Source of the DNA: a bacterium
Lineage (GTDB): Bacteria; Acidobacteriota; Blastocatellia; Pyrinomonadales; Pyrinomonadaceae
Length of the DNA stretch: 8,330 bases
Assembly: GCA_029945985.1 (NCBI GenBank)
Contig: JAQSDP010000037.1
Span: forward strand, 1-8,330
Reading direction: 5' to 3'
Shown: positions 1-6,693 of the stretch, one piece after another
Position numbering within the stretch: position 1 is the stretch's first letter
How the letters are laid out: each line of letters opens with the position of its first letter
The notes under the pieces: generated by a model
What the model was told of the DNA's origin: nothing
Seen by the model: only the letters and a program-made list of their open reading frames with translations
Databases searched by the model: none
Position numbers and translations under genes: made by a program

Positions 1-585
1 ATCAAATCCATGATTTAATAAAAATATAAGTTGCTCAAAATCATGCACCGGGAGATCGAGGTCATAGTTCCAATGAACCTGTTGCTCCTTAACGTTCGGC
101 AACAGCATCGAGGAACTTTTTTGCTCAATGACATCGATAATATTGCGAAAATCCTGGCCATATCGGGTGATCAAATCATCGTGCGGAATCGACAGCAGAT
201 CTTCGACTTTTCGCACTCCGAGATCGGTAAAGACATTAAGCGTGTCCTGATCGATAGGGAGAGCGGAAAGCGGCAATGCCTGAAATCCGTTAGAAGAGTG
301 AACATCATGGACCGATCCACCGTGCTGACGAGCGAGAAGACACGCCGAATCTATCGTTTCCGCGACCGCGATACTGCCGGATAAGTTATGTCGCCGTAAG
401 CCATCAAGTATCTTCGCTGAGACCGCGTCCCGGTTGCCCACCAGTCGTTCTAGGCCACTGACGTCAAACAATATCCCATCGTCCAATGTCTCGATCAGGT
501 ACGAAAACTCAGTCGCGACAGACGTCAGAGAGGTTTTGTCACGTGTAATATCCGGTGAGATGATGCATGCAAACAACCTAGCCAT
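1..585 (-). CDS. imuB: ImuB, Y-family polymerase-like translesion factor (partial, C-terminus off the left edge)
   Basis: The reverse strand is open from an ATG at 585 to the window edge, giving 195 residues starting MARLFACIISPD. Residues 34-44 (LDDGILFDVSG) match the Y-family motif that in active polymerases reads SIDEAFLDVTG, and ERLVG follows as in ImuB proteins. Residues 122-143 (from LGVRKVEDLLSIP to RYG) are the helix-hairpin-helix segment typical of ImuB. The aspartate expected in the first strand is absent (FACII), and the catalytic glutamate aligns with Gly37. Only about 20 residues separate the first strand from the second motif, so most of the fingers region found in canonical ImuB is missing. 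ImuB is known as a catalytically dead adaptor that recruits DnaE2 and the sliding clamp in SOS mutagenesis, which fits. The start overlaps the end of imuA by 8 bases, implying translational coupling. Family assignment is fairly sure; the rest of the protein is unseen. Confidence 0.8.
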   Translation of the reverse strand, partial: MARLFACIISPDITRDKTSLTSVATEFSYLIETLDDGILFDVSGLERLVGNRDAVSAKILDGLRRHNLSGSIAVAETIDSACLLARQHGGSVHDVHSSNGFQALPLSALPIDQDTLNVFTDLGVRKVEDLLSIPHDDLITRYGQDFRNIIDVIEQKSSSMLLPNVKEQQVHWNYDLDLPVHDFEQLIFLLNHGFD

Positions 586-1231
586 TGGTGTAATCCGCCT
601 CGATCGTGGTCTGCAGAGGCATGCCGTAGAACTGCTTTCTTGAGGTCATCTCAATGTGGAGCGAACGGAGCAGTTTGAATTTACCTACGCCAGACCATTT
701 CGCTCGCGCGGGACGTGAAAATGTATAAGCGTGCTGCGATGCCGAACCGGTAACCGGCACTTCGGACGTGACGAAGAGCAGCGTCGGGGTTTCCTTGATG
801 CGAGTGCGGTAGCGGTACCAATAGGTTTTCGGAACCATTCGCAGCTTTGTGAGTGGAAGGCCGCTCAGGTTCAGCCAGATAGCTCCGAAGCCTTTAGCCT
901 GGACCAGATGATCTGCAGCCATGAAAGCCTTCTCAACATCCCCTCCGCACCTTACCCAAAGCAGATTCTCAAGCACTACTCCAGAAGTAGCGGCTGAGGA
1001 TGGATCGAACCCATCACTCGAATCCACTACCGCACATATTTCTCCATCGAAAGTGAGTTTTGCCAACAAAGTGAGTGCGATCGCAGTCTTCCCGGATGCT
1101 GCTCCGCCAGAGATATCAATGAGCGAACCTCTATCAAACGCGAGCCCGAAAAGATCTAAATCAATCTCAGCAACATACTTTTGCTCTTCCTTGAGTTGAG
1201 AGGCGGGTTTAATAAGACTTAATATAGTCAT
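578..1231 (-). CDS. imuA: ImuA, RecA-like SOS mutagenesis protein
   Basis: This 217-residue protein has a RecA-like core. Residues 42-49 (GGAASGKT) form the Walker A loop; AVVDSSDGFDP (67-77) resembles the following RecA/ImuA strand; LLWVRCGG (90-97) and LLFVTSEVP (151-159) are further core strands. The strand that should carry the Walker B acid reads AIWLNLSGL (117-125), with Asn121 in the usual aspartate position, so ATP hydrolysis may be weak or absent. ImuA proteins work with ImuB and DnaE2 in damage-induced translesion synthesis in the cytoplasm, and the next gene downstream here is an ImuB homologue overlapping by 8 bases. No good ribosome binding site precedes the ATG at 1231, but no in-frame upstream start exists either, and the promoter about 33 bases upstream fits this start. 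A generic RecA-like ATPase is the alternative; the imuB partner argues for ImuA. Confidence 0.78.
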   Translation of the reverse strand: MTILSLIKPASQLKEEQKYVAEIDLDLFGLAFDRGSLIDISGGAASGKTAIALTLLAKLTFDGEICAVVDSSDGFDPSSAATSGVVLENLLWVRCGGDVEKAFMAADHLVQAKGFGAIWLNLSGLPLTKLRMVPKTYWYRYRTRIKETPTLLFVTSEVPVTGSASQHAYTFSRPARAKWSGVGKFKLLRSLHIEMTSRKQFYGMPLQTTIEADYTNG

Positions 1232-1263
1232 TACAGATATACATACTGTGTGCTAGCTTCAAG

Positions 1264-1292
1264 AGTATATTGCATACATGCAACGCGGTCAA
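1264..1292 (-). promoter_or_regulatory. sigma70-type promoter of imuA-imuB
   Basis: Reading the minus strand, a -35 box TTGACC (1292-1287) is separated by exactly 17 bases from a -10 box TATACT (1269-1264). These match the consensus hexamers at 5/6 and 5/6 positions. Transcription would begin near 1257, leaving a leader of about 25 bases before the imuA ATG at 1231. Confidence 0.65.
1270..1283. promoter_or_regulatory. palindromic candidate operator inside the imuA promoter spacer (possible LexA site)
   Basis: TTGCAT-AC-ATGCAA is a perfect inverted repeat with 6-base arms and a 2-base centre. It fills most of the 17-base spacer between the -35 and -10 boxes of imuA, where a bound repressor would block RNA polymerase. 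imuAB cassettes are commonly under LexA control, so LexA is the obvious candidate. The motif is not the E. coli or the Bacillus SOS box, and I do not know it as a documented LexA site, so the regulator is inference. Confidence 0.5.
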
Positions 1293-1338
1293 CGGAAATG
1301 TAATTTTTAACGTCTAATCGACAGCCTTCCCCAGCTAG

Positions 1339-1357
1339 TTACATGCTAGCGTATGAT
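1339..1357 (+). promoter_or_regulatory. possible -10 box and overlapping imperfect palindrome upstream of the DUF305 gene
   Basis: TATGAT (1352-1357) resembles a -10 box on the plus strand, but no convincing -35 hexamer lies 16-18 bases before it. It overlaps an imperfect palindrome centred on CTAG in TACATGCTAGCGTA. The half-site TACATGC (1340-1346) is also present in the imuA operator (1275-1281), so one regulator might touch both promoters. The evidence is weak. Confidence 0.25.
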
Positions 1358-1378
1358 GATTTATGATCAGTAAAATAC

Positions 1379-1382
1379 AGGA
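1379..1382 (+). promoter_or_regulatory. ribosome binding site deciding the DUF305 start
   Basis: AGGA lies 7 bases before the ATG at 1390. The in-frame ATG at 1363 has no such element, so 1390 is preferred as the start; it also puts the hydrophobic signal segment at the very N-terminus. Confidence 0.55.
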
Positions 1383-1389
1383 CATTACT

Positions 1390-2070
1390 ATGCTATCCAG
1401 GATCTTACTTGTGATATCTGTGAGCATGATCGCTGGGTTTTCGTCGGTTAACACCGCAGCACAACAGCCCGTGATCGTTCGGCCGGGTGCTCCGGGACAG
1501 GATACTAAAACACTCCCCGCGAATACTCGCCCTAGCTTGCCGCCGACTTCGGCCAAAGACGTAGAGTTCATGCAGGGGATGATCATGCACCACGCGCAGG
1601 CGGTCGAGATGACAGACATGATCGTGGAGCGTACCGAGAACCGGGATATTCGATTTCTTGGAGAACGCATCAGTAAATCACAATCCGATGAGATGGTATT
1701 TATGGTCCGATGGCTTGAAGCTCGCGGACAAGCGACTGAAATGAAGATGTCAGATGGCGCCAAACCTAATTCGCACGCACACGGCGCTCATCAAGCGCCG
1801 AGCCATCAGATGCCCGGAATGCTCTCGCCAAAGCAAATGGAAGAGCTGAAGTCAGCGAAAGGAGCAGACTTTGACGTTCTATTTCTTAAAGGAATGATCC
1901 AGCACCACGAAGGAGCCCTTGTGATGGTCAAAGACCTTCATGACAGCCCGGGAACCGCTCAAGATGCCGAACTCTTCAATTTTGCCAGCGACGTAGATAG
2001 CGGGCAACGGGCAGAGATCAACACAATGCAGAACTTATTGCGTAGATTTCACGTAGAAAAGAAACCATGA
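1390..2070 (+). CDS. secreted DUF305 (ferritin-like, CopM-type) protein
   Basis: The protein is 226 residues from the chosen ATG; an in-frame ATG at 1363 would add 9. Residues 1-26 (MLSRILLVISVSMIAG onward, ending near NTAAQ) form a signal peptide. Two copies of the DUF305 signature follow: FMQGMIMHHAQAVEM at about 60-74 and FLKGMIQHHEGALVM at about 165-179, each with a His-His pair and a nearby Met or Glu. Between them is a His/Met-rich linker (HAHGAHQAPSHQMPGM, about 129-144). DUF305 is a four-helix ferritin-like fold; some members, such as cyanobacterial CopM, bind copper in the periplasm. The His/Met pattern fits metal binding but does not prove it. The stop overlaps the start of the LVIVD gene by ATGA, so the two are almost certainly co-translated and probably act in the same compartment. 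Confidence 0.88.
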   Translation: MLSRILLVISVSMIAGFSSVNTAAQQPVIVRPGAPGQDTKTLPANTRPSLPPTSAKDVEFMQGMIMHHAQAVEMTDMIVERTENRDIRFLGERISKSQSDEMVFMVRWLEARGQATEMKMSDGAKPNSHAHGAHQAPSHQMPGMLSPKQMEELKSAKGADFDVLFLKGMIQHHEGALVMVKDLHDSPGTAQDAELFNFASDVDSGQRAEINTMQNLLRRFHVEKKP

Positions 2071-3950
2071 ACCGAATCAAAACTCTTATCGTTGCATTAT
2101 TCCTTGCGGCCTTTATTCTTTCGGCCGACTCACTTGTCTTCGGGCAGAATGGCCCGGCTCCTACGCCAAAGCCCCTCCCTCCCGGGATGAAGGGGTCTAA
2201 CGCCAGCGACCCGCGAGCAAAGCTCAAGGCGGGCCTCTTTGACGCGGGCGAAGCTGCTTTGGGAATCAAGCATGTTTCGCTGACAAAGAAGCCGGCGTCA
2301 TTCGAACTAGGGGTGGATCCCAACTCACCGAAGGTGGCAAGTGCTTTAGGTTCGCTCGGCATCGGCAATCCCAATCAGATCCCCGCAAATATGAGGATGT
2401 CTATTGCGGGTCTGGCTCTCGCTAACTCGGATCTCGCGTTTCAGGGTAAATACGTGTTCATGGGTAATTTCTACGGCATGAACATCTACGACATCTCCAA
2501 CCCCAACAGTCCGGCCCTTGTTACATCAATGCTCTGTCCGGGCGGACAAGGTGATGTTTCGGTCTACAAGAACTTGATGTTCATGTCTGTCGAGATGCCC
2601 AATGGCCGTGTCGATTGTGGCGAACAGGGGTTCCCGGCTGGTCAACCCGGTCAAGGTCCGGCAGCCAGCAAGGATCGCTTCCGGGGTGTCCGTATCTTCG
2701 ACATCAGCGACATCAAAAATCCGAAGCAGGTCGGTGGAGTCCAGACGTGCCGCGGTTCGCATACCCATACGCTTGTTACAGACCCGAACGATAAGGCAAA
2801 CGTTTATATCTACGTCTCGGGCACATCGTTCGTGCGCCCGCCCGAAGAGCTCGAAGGTTGTTCAGGTGGTGCGCCGGACAAGGACCCGAACACTGCCCTC
2901 TTTAGGATCGAGGTGATCAAAGTTCCGATTGCGGCTCCCCAGGAGGCAAAGATCGTCAACACACCCCGCATTTTTGGCGATGCGGCAACGGGCAAGATCA
3001 ACGTTCTTGATAACGGTGGATCCCACGATAGCCCACGAGTTGAGCAGACAGATCAGTGTCACGACATAACGGCGTATTCTGAGATCGGGCTGGCCGCGGG
3101 TGCTTGCTCGGGTAACGGCATCCTCCTTGACATTAAGGATCCGGCGAATCCGAAACGTGTCGATGCGGTCAATGATAAGAACTACGCCTATTGGCACTCT
3201 GCCTCGTTCTCAAATGACGGTAAAAAGGTGGTATTCACGGACGAATGGGGCGGTGGTATGGGCCCCCGGTGCCGTGAGAATGATCCGGATAAGTGGGGAG
3301 CTAATGCGATCTTCACGCTGGATGGGACGAAACTCACGCAAAAGAGCTACTACAAACTTCCGTCGGCCCAGACGGAACAGGAAAATTGCGTTGCCCATAA
3401 CGGCTCGCTTATCCCGGTACCCGGGCGCGATCTCAAGGTGCAGGCATGGTACCAGGGCGGTATTTCGATCATGGATTTCACGGATGCTTCGAATCCGATC
3501 GAGATAGCATACTTCGACCGCGGCCCGATCGATCCGAAGATGCTCGTTATGGGAGGAGCGTGGTCAGCATATTGGTACAACGGTCATATCTATTCATCCG
3601 AGATCGCACGCGGATTGGACGTTTTTGATCTGCTCCCAACAAAGCATCTCTCTAAGAATGAGATCGAAGCGGCGAAGAGCGTTATGGTCGCTGAGCTGAA
3701 TGTCCAGAATCAGAAAAAGATCGTATGGACCAATAAGGCTGCTGTGGCGAAGGCATATGTGGATCAACTTGAGCGTGCAAATACGCTTTCAGCCGGTCAG
3801 GTAGCTGAGCTTCGTAAGTCGATCGAAAGGGCGGAAGGCTCAAAGATGTCGGATGCATCTGTAGCTAAGCTTAAAGCTCTCGTGGAAGGGTTAGAGAAGA
3901 ATGTAGCTGACTCGTCACGGCTTCGGGAATTGCTTGCCGTTTTTGAGTAA
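2067..3950 (+). CDS. secreted LVIVD-repeat beta-propeller protein with C-terminal helical domain
   Basis: The protein has 627 residues. Residues 1-27 are a signal peptide ending near VFGQ, followed by a Pro-rich linker (about 29-42). LVIVD-type blades, with the pattern hydrophobic strand then D-I-S/K-(D/N)-P, are visible at about 123-152 (MNIYDISNPNSP), 205-223 (VRIFDISDIKNP), 349-368 (ILLDIKDPANP), 462-484 (ISIMDFTDASNP) and 504-521 (GLDVFDL). Eight cysteines lie after the signal peptide (157, 184, 228, 265, 331, 347, 402, 441), suggesting disulfides outside the cytoplasm. Histidines occur in SHTHT (231-235), GSHDS (318-322), QCHD (330-333), YWHS (375-378) and CVAHN (441-445), which could line a propeller pocket. 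Residues about 527-627 are charged and helical, perhaps a separate small bundle. No catalytic function is assigned to the family with certainty. Co-translation with DUF305 suggests a joint extracytoplasmic, possibly metal-related, role. The transcript ends at the hairpin at 3970-4002. Confidence 0.85.
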   Translation: MNRIKTLIVALFLAAFILSADSLVFGQNGPAPTPKPLPPGMKGSNASDPRAKLKAGLFDAGEAALGIKHVSLTKKPASFELGVDPNSPKVASALGSLGIGNPNQIPANMRMSIAGLALANSDLAFQGKYVFMGNFYGMNIYDISNPNSPALVTSMLCPGGQGDVSVYKNLMFMSVEMPNGRVDCGEQGFPAGQPGQGPAASKDRFRGVRIFDISDIKNPKQVGGVQTCRGSHTHTLVTDPNDKANVYIYVSGTSFVRPPEELEGCSGGAPDKDPNTALFRIEVIKVPIAAPQEAKIVNTPRIFGDAATGKINVLDNGGSHDSPRVEQTDQCHDITAYSEIGLAAGACSGNGILLDIKDPANPKRVDAVNDKNYAYWHSASFSNDGKKVVFTDEWGGGMGPRCRENDPDKWGANAIFTLDGTKLTQKSYYKLPSAQTEQENCVAHNGSLIPVPGRDLKVQAWYQGGISIMDFTDASNPIEIAYFDRGPIDPKMLVMGGAWSAYWYNGHIYSSEIARGLDVFDLLPTKHLSKNEIEAAKSVMVAELNVQNQKKIVWTNKAAVAKAYVDQLERANTLSAGQVAELRKSIERAEGSKMSDASVAKLKALVEGLEKNVADSSRLRELLAVFE

Positions 3951-3969
3951 CTCGACTGAATGAAACCAT

Positions 3970-4002
3970 AAAAAGCCGGACACCTCGCGGGTCCGGCTTT
4001 TT
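3970..4002. terminator. bidirectional rho-independent terminator
   Basis: Five A's (3970-3974), the stem GCCGGAC (3975-3981), a 9-base loop, the matching stem GTCCGGC (3991-3997) and five T's (3998-4002). The symmetric A and T runs let it act for the LVIVD operon on the plus strand and for the convergent membrane-protein gene on the minus strand. Confidence 0.92.
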
Positions 4003-4018
4003 ATAGTCTTGAATTCGG

Positions 4019-4297
4019 CTATTCCGATTCGCGGCGGATCCTACGACGCCTAGCTGTTTCGCGGCTCCCGCCGAAATACGTCAGGATCATCACGACAAGA
4101 TGGGCTACGAACCAGATGTTCTCATAACCCATATTCTGATGAATGTAGATCAGGATCAGTATCCTAGGTGCGACCACACCCAGCACCACATCGAGCCAGT
4201 TTGGAACCAGATTGTCGGGATACCATCCCTGAAGCAAATACACGATCAGCGTGATACGCGGGAAGAATAGCGAGATCAGTAGAAAGTAAAAGTCCAT
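4019..4297 (-). CDS. small three-helix membrane protein of unknown function
   Basis: The 92-residue protein has three likely membrane segments: about 4-23 (YFLLISLFFPRITLIVYLL), 35-53 and 59-76. A strongly basic tail follows (RETARRRRIRRESE, 79-92), which by the positive-inside rule is probably cytoplasmic. Both of the first two segments contain a P-R-I turn (FFPRITL, VAPRILI), suggesting an internal duplication or a conserved membrane motif. No family with known function is recognised; a distant likeness to the small YqaE/Pmp3 stress membrane proteins is possible but weak. Its ATG follows the stop codon of the NTF2-like gene directly (TAGATG, zero bases between), so translation is probably coupled to that gene. 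The transcript would end at the hairpin at 3970-4002. Confidence 0.72.
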   Translation of the reverse strand: MDFYFLLISLFFPRITLIVYLLQGWYPDNLVPNWLDVVLGVVAPRILILIYIHQNMGYENIWFVAHLVVMILTYFGGSRETARRRRIRRESE

Positions 4298-5179
4298 CTA
4301 GTTACGATTCCCTGAAGCCGTCTTTAATGTAGGCTTGACCATGTTCGGAATGCGAGCGAAAGCACTCGAAGTTATATACCACTTCTTATTCCGCAGCTTC
4401 CATATGTTCAGGCATGTCCCTTTCTCCAGACCTTCTTCACTGTTGGCGTATTCGCAAGGGTTCCATGCGTATGCCAGATCGGCCGATTCCAGCAGCGATG
4501 TTCTTCGTGGAAAGGCGACCGAAAGATATTTCTCCATCGCCTTAACTGCATTCTTCTTGCCGTATATAGGCGGATTCTCCTCGATTATTAGCCGAATGTC
4601 TTCCGCCGCCCACTCATCAAAGGCGTTGCCGAGACCACCGCGGTCCATGCTCATACGCAAGAACTTCATAGACGGATCGGCCGCCGACCATCGACGCTTA
4701 TTGATGTCTTTTGGATAGGTGTTCACGGGTGGACTACCGACCGGCGGTGAAGCCTCGTCATATTTGGTCATTACGTCGATGATCGCGTAGAACTTCCCAT
4801 CCGGCTTCTTTGACCATACAGTGATGTATTGTCCCACCTGTCGAATAGGGCCACCCTGCTTTTTTGGCGTCTCTTCCCACGCCCCGGTCGTATAACCCAG
4901 CAATCCGTTGGATGCGATGTCAGCGTGCTGCATCGTCCTTTTGAGCACAGTTGGCGGCTCTTCTTTCTGCAGATTCCACCAGTCTTTCCCGTTTGTAGCT
5001 TCCGGCTTAAAGATCACGCCATCGTCGCCAAGATATCGCAGGTACGCCGCCTTCGTGCCCTTCTCAACGGCGTAATTGGAGAGGCCTCCGTCGGCGTCGA
5101 TCATGGCCTGAAACTCCGGCTGTGCCGAGGCAAAAACTGTAGCTAACCCAAAGATGAGTATCGTGAGAATACTTTTCAT
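4298..5179 (-). CDS. exported protein with two NTF2-like (SnoaL/DUF4440-type) halves
   Basis: The protein has 293 residues. Residues 1-19 (MKSILTILIFGLATVFASA) are a clear signal peptide with an A-S-A cleavage site. The first half (about 33-137) shows the NTF2-like pattern: a helix with KAAYLRYLGDDGVIFKP (43-59), then GLLGYTTGAWEE (92-103) and GQYITVWSKKPDGKFYAIIDV (116-136), the usual last two strands. The second half (about 183-276) repeats the scheme with a degenerate sequence ending GTCLNIWKLRNKKWYITSSAF. Two cysteines, C242 and C256, could pair. NTF2-like proteins bind small ligands or act as enzymes, and no substrate can be read from this sequence. A weak GAG ribosome binding element lies just before the ATG. 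The gene is coupled to the small membrane protein gene downstream, hinting at a joint envelope role. Confidence 0.8.
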   Translation of the reverse strand: MKSILTILIFGLATVFASAQPEFQAMIDADGGLSNYAVEKGTKAAYLRYLGDDGVIFKPEATNGKDWWNLQKEEPPTVLKRTMQHADIASNGLLGYTTGAWEETPKKQGGPIRQVGQYITVWSKKPDGKFYAIIDVMTKYDEASPPVGSPPVNTYPKDINKRRWSAADPSMKFLRMSMDRGGLGNAFDEWAAEDIRLIIEENPPIYGKKNAVKAMEKYLSVAFPRRTSLLESADLAYAWNPCEYANSEEGLEKGTCLNIWKLRNKKWYITSSAFARIPNMVKPTLKTASGNRN

Positions 5180-5254
5180 TTCTCATTAGTTTAACGAATC
5201 TCGGACTATCCGCGAAACTCTTTTTTGTGCCAGCCGAGAAACCGGTCGCCTGAT

Positions 5255-5284
5255 TTCAAGCGCTGGTTCGTTTGAGCTTATACT
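5255..5284 (+). promoter_or_regulatory. weak candidate promoter of the AtuA-family gene
   Basis: TATACT (5279-5284) is a good -10 box. The best -35 candidate is TTCAAG (5255-5260), 18 bases upstream and only 3/6 to consensus. Transcription would start near 5291, about ten bases before the ATG, which agrees with the lack of a ribosome binding site there. Confidence 0.3.
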
Positions 5285-5300
5285 TACCTAGTGAAACGTT

Positions 5301-6668
5301 ATGAAAGAATTGGTTAGAGTCGCGAGTGGACAGGGTTTCTGGGGTGATCTGTTGACGGCCCCGGTCGATCAGGTCCGTAATGGGCCGATCGATTACCTGA
5401 TGCTGGATTATCTGGCCGAGGTGACGATGTCGATTGTCCAAAAGCAGCGGCAGAGAGATCCGAGTGCAGGCTACGCGCGCGACTTCGTTTCGCTGATGCG
5501 AGAGATCTTGCCGGACTGCGTAGACAAGGATATAAAAGTGCTTTCGAACGCGGGCGGCGTAAACGTCGAGGGGTGTGCGGCGGCTATTAAGGACGTGGCG
5601 GCGGAGCTTGGGCTTTCGGGAAAGTTGAAGATCGGGGTCATCACGGGCGACGATATCCTTCCGCGGCTTGACGAATTTGCGGAGAAGGGCATAGAGATCA
5701 GGAACATGGAAACCGGCGAGAGTCTGGCCGATGTTCGCGACAAGGTTCAAGCGGCGAACGTCTATTTAGGAGCGTCGGGGCTGGTCGAAGCTCTCGGCAA
5801 AGGTGCTCGGGTCGTTGTCGGAGGAAGACTGACGGACACGGGACTGACGCTCGCCCCGTTGATGCACGAGTTCGGATGGAAGTTCGACCAATGGGATCTG
5901 ATATCCGCTGGGACGATCGCCGGACACATCATCGAATGCGGCGCTCAGGCGAGCGGTGGTAACTGTCAGTTCGAATGGGATTCGATCCCGGATATGGCGA
6001 ACGTCGGATTCCCTATCGTCGAAGCTTCGCCGGACGGCTCGTTTGTTGTCACGAAACACGAAGGAACCGGCGGGCGAGTGAATATTCAATCGGTAAAGGA
6101 ACAGCTTCTATACGAGATGGGCGATCCGAAGGCCTATATCACGCCGGATGTGGTCGCCGATTTCTCGTCGATCAATCTTGAAGCTGCCGGCGAAAATCGA
6201 GTCCGTATTTTTGGCATTAAGGGGAATCCGAATACGGAATTCTATAAGGTTTCCATCGCCTATTCCCACGGCTACAAGGCCGTCGGCACCCTCGTATATT
6301 CGTGGCCGGATGCTTATCGGAAAGCTCAGGCCGCCGAGAAGATACTTCGCGAAAGGCTGGATCGGCTAGGATTGAAGTTCGATGTAATCCTGACTGAGTT
6401 CGTGGGGGTAAATGCGACTCACGGACATCTTGCGGGAGAACCGTCCGCAGACATCCCGGAAGTTCAGCTTCGGTTCGGAGTACGCGGCCCGAATAAGTCA
6501 GACGTAGAAAGATTCACCAAGGAGATCGCTCCGCTCATACTCACCGGTCCGCCCGCTGTCACTGGGTTCGCCGGGGGCCGGCCGAAGGTCGAGGAGATCA
6601 TGGCGTACTTCCCCGCTTTGATCCCGAAACATTTGATTGAGACCAAAGTGGAGATAGTCCAGGCGTAA
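5301..6668 (+). CDS. AtuA-family (DUF1446) protein, acyclic terpene utilization type
   Basis: The 455-residue protein covers the AtuA/DUF1446 core from end to end. Visible family motifs are GQGFWGD (10-16), DYLAEVTMSI (36-45), LSNAGGVN (81-88), GVITGDDI (112-119), YLGASG (155-160), VVVGGRLTDTGLTLAP (171-186), AGHIIECGAQASGGN (207-221), TKHEGTGGRVN (251-261) and TEFVGVNATHG (365-375). AtuA is required for growth of Pseudomonas on citronellol and geraniol, but its exact reaction is not settled. This copy stops after the core and lacks the extra C-terminal domain of the long forms; no small separate protein for it follows here. No ribosome binding site is seen, yet the GFWGD motif at residue 10 fixes the start near 5301. 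The LiuC-like hydratase nearby on the other strand is compatible with branched acyl-CoA breakdown. A role other than terpene use is quite possible. Confidence 0.88.
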   Translation: MKELVRVASGQGFWGDLLTAPVDQVRNGPIDYLMLDYLAEVTMSIVQKQRQRDPSAGYARDFVSLMREILPDCVDKDIKVLSNAGGVNVEGCAAAIKDVAAELGLSGKLKIGVITGDDILPRLDEFAEKGIEIRNMETGESLADVRDKVQAANVYLGASGLVEALGKGARVVVGGRLTDTGLTLAPLMHEFGWKFDQWDLISAGTIAGHIIECGAQASGGNCQFEWDSIPDMANVGFPIVEASPDGSFVVTKHEGTGGRVNIQSVKEQLLYEMGDPKAYITPDVVADFSSINLEAAGENRVRIFGIKGNPNTEFYKVSIAYSHGYKAVGTLVYSWPDAYRKAQAAEKILRERLDRLGLKFDVILTEFVGVNATHGHLAGEPSADIPEVQLRFGVRGPNKSDVERFTKEIAPLILTGPPAVTGFAGGRPKVEEIMAYFPALIPKHLIETKVEIVQA

Positions 6669-6693
6669 TAATGAATGGGTACCGGAGTCGTGA

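Noticed and set aside
31..384. Plus-strand open frame of 117 codons
   Set aside because: It lies opposite the imuB coding frame, shows no family pattern, and the minus strand gives clear Y-family motifs.
1233..1249. ACAG-N9-CTGT upstream of imuA as an E. coli-type SOS box
   Set aside because: The E. coli box is CTGT-N8-ACAG; here the half-sites are in the opposite order and the spacing is 9. The palindrome at 1270-1283 is better placed.
1363..1389. Upstream ATG at 1363 as the DUF305 start
   Set aside because: No ribosome binding site precedes it; the ATG at 1390 has AGGA at good spacing and begins directly with the signal peptide.
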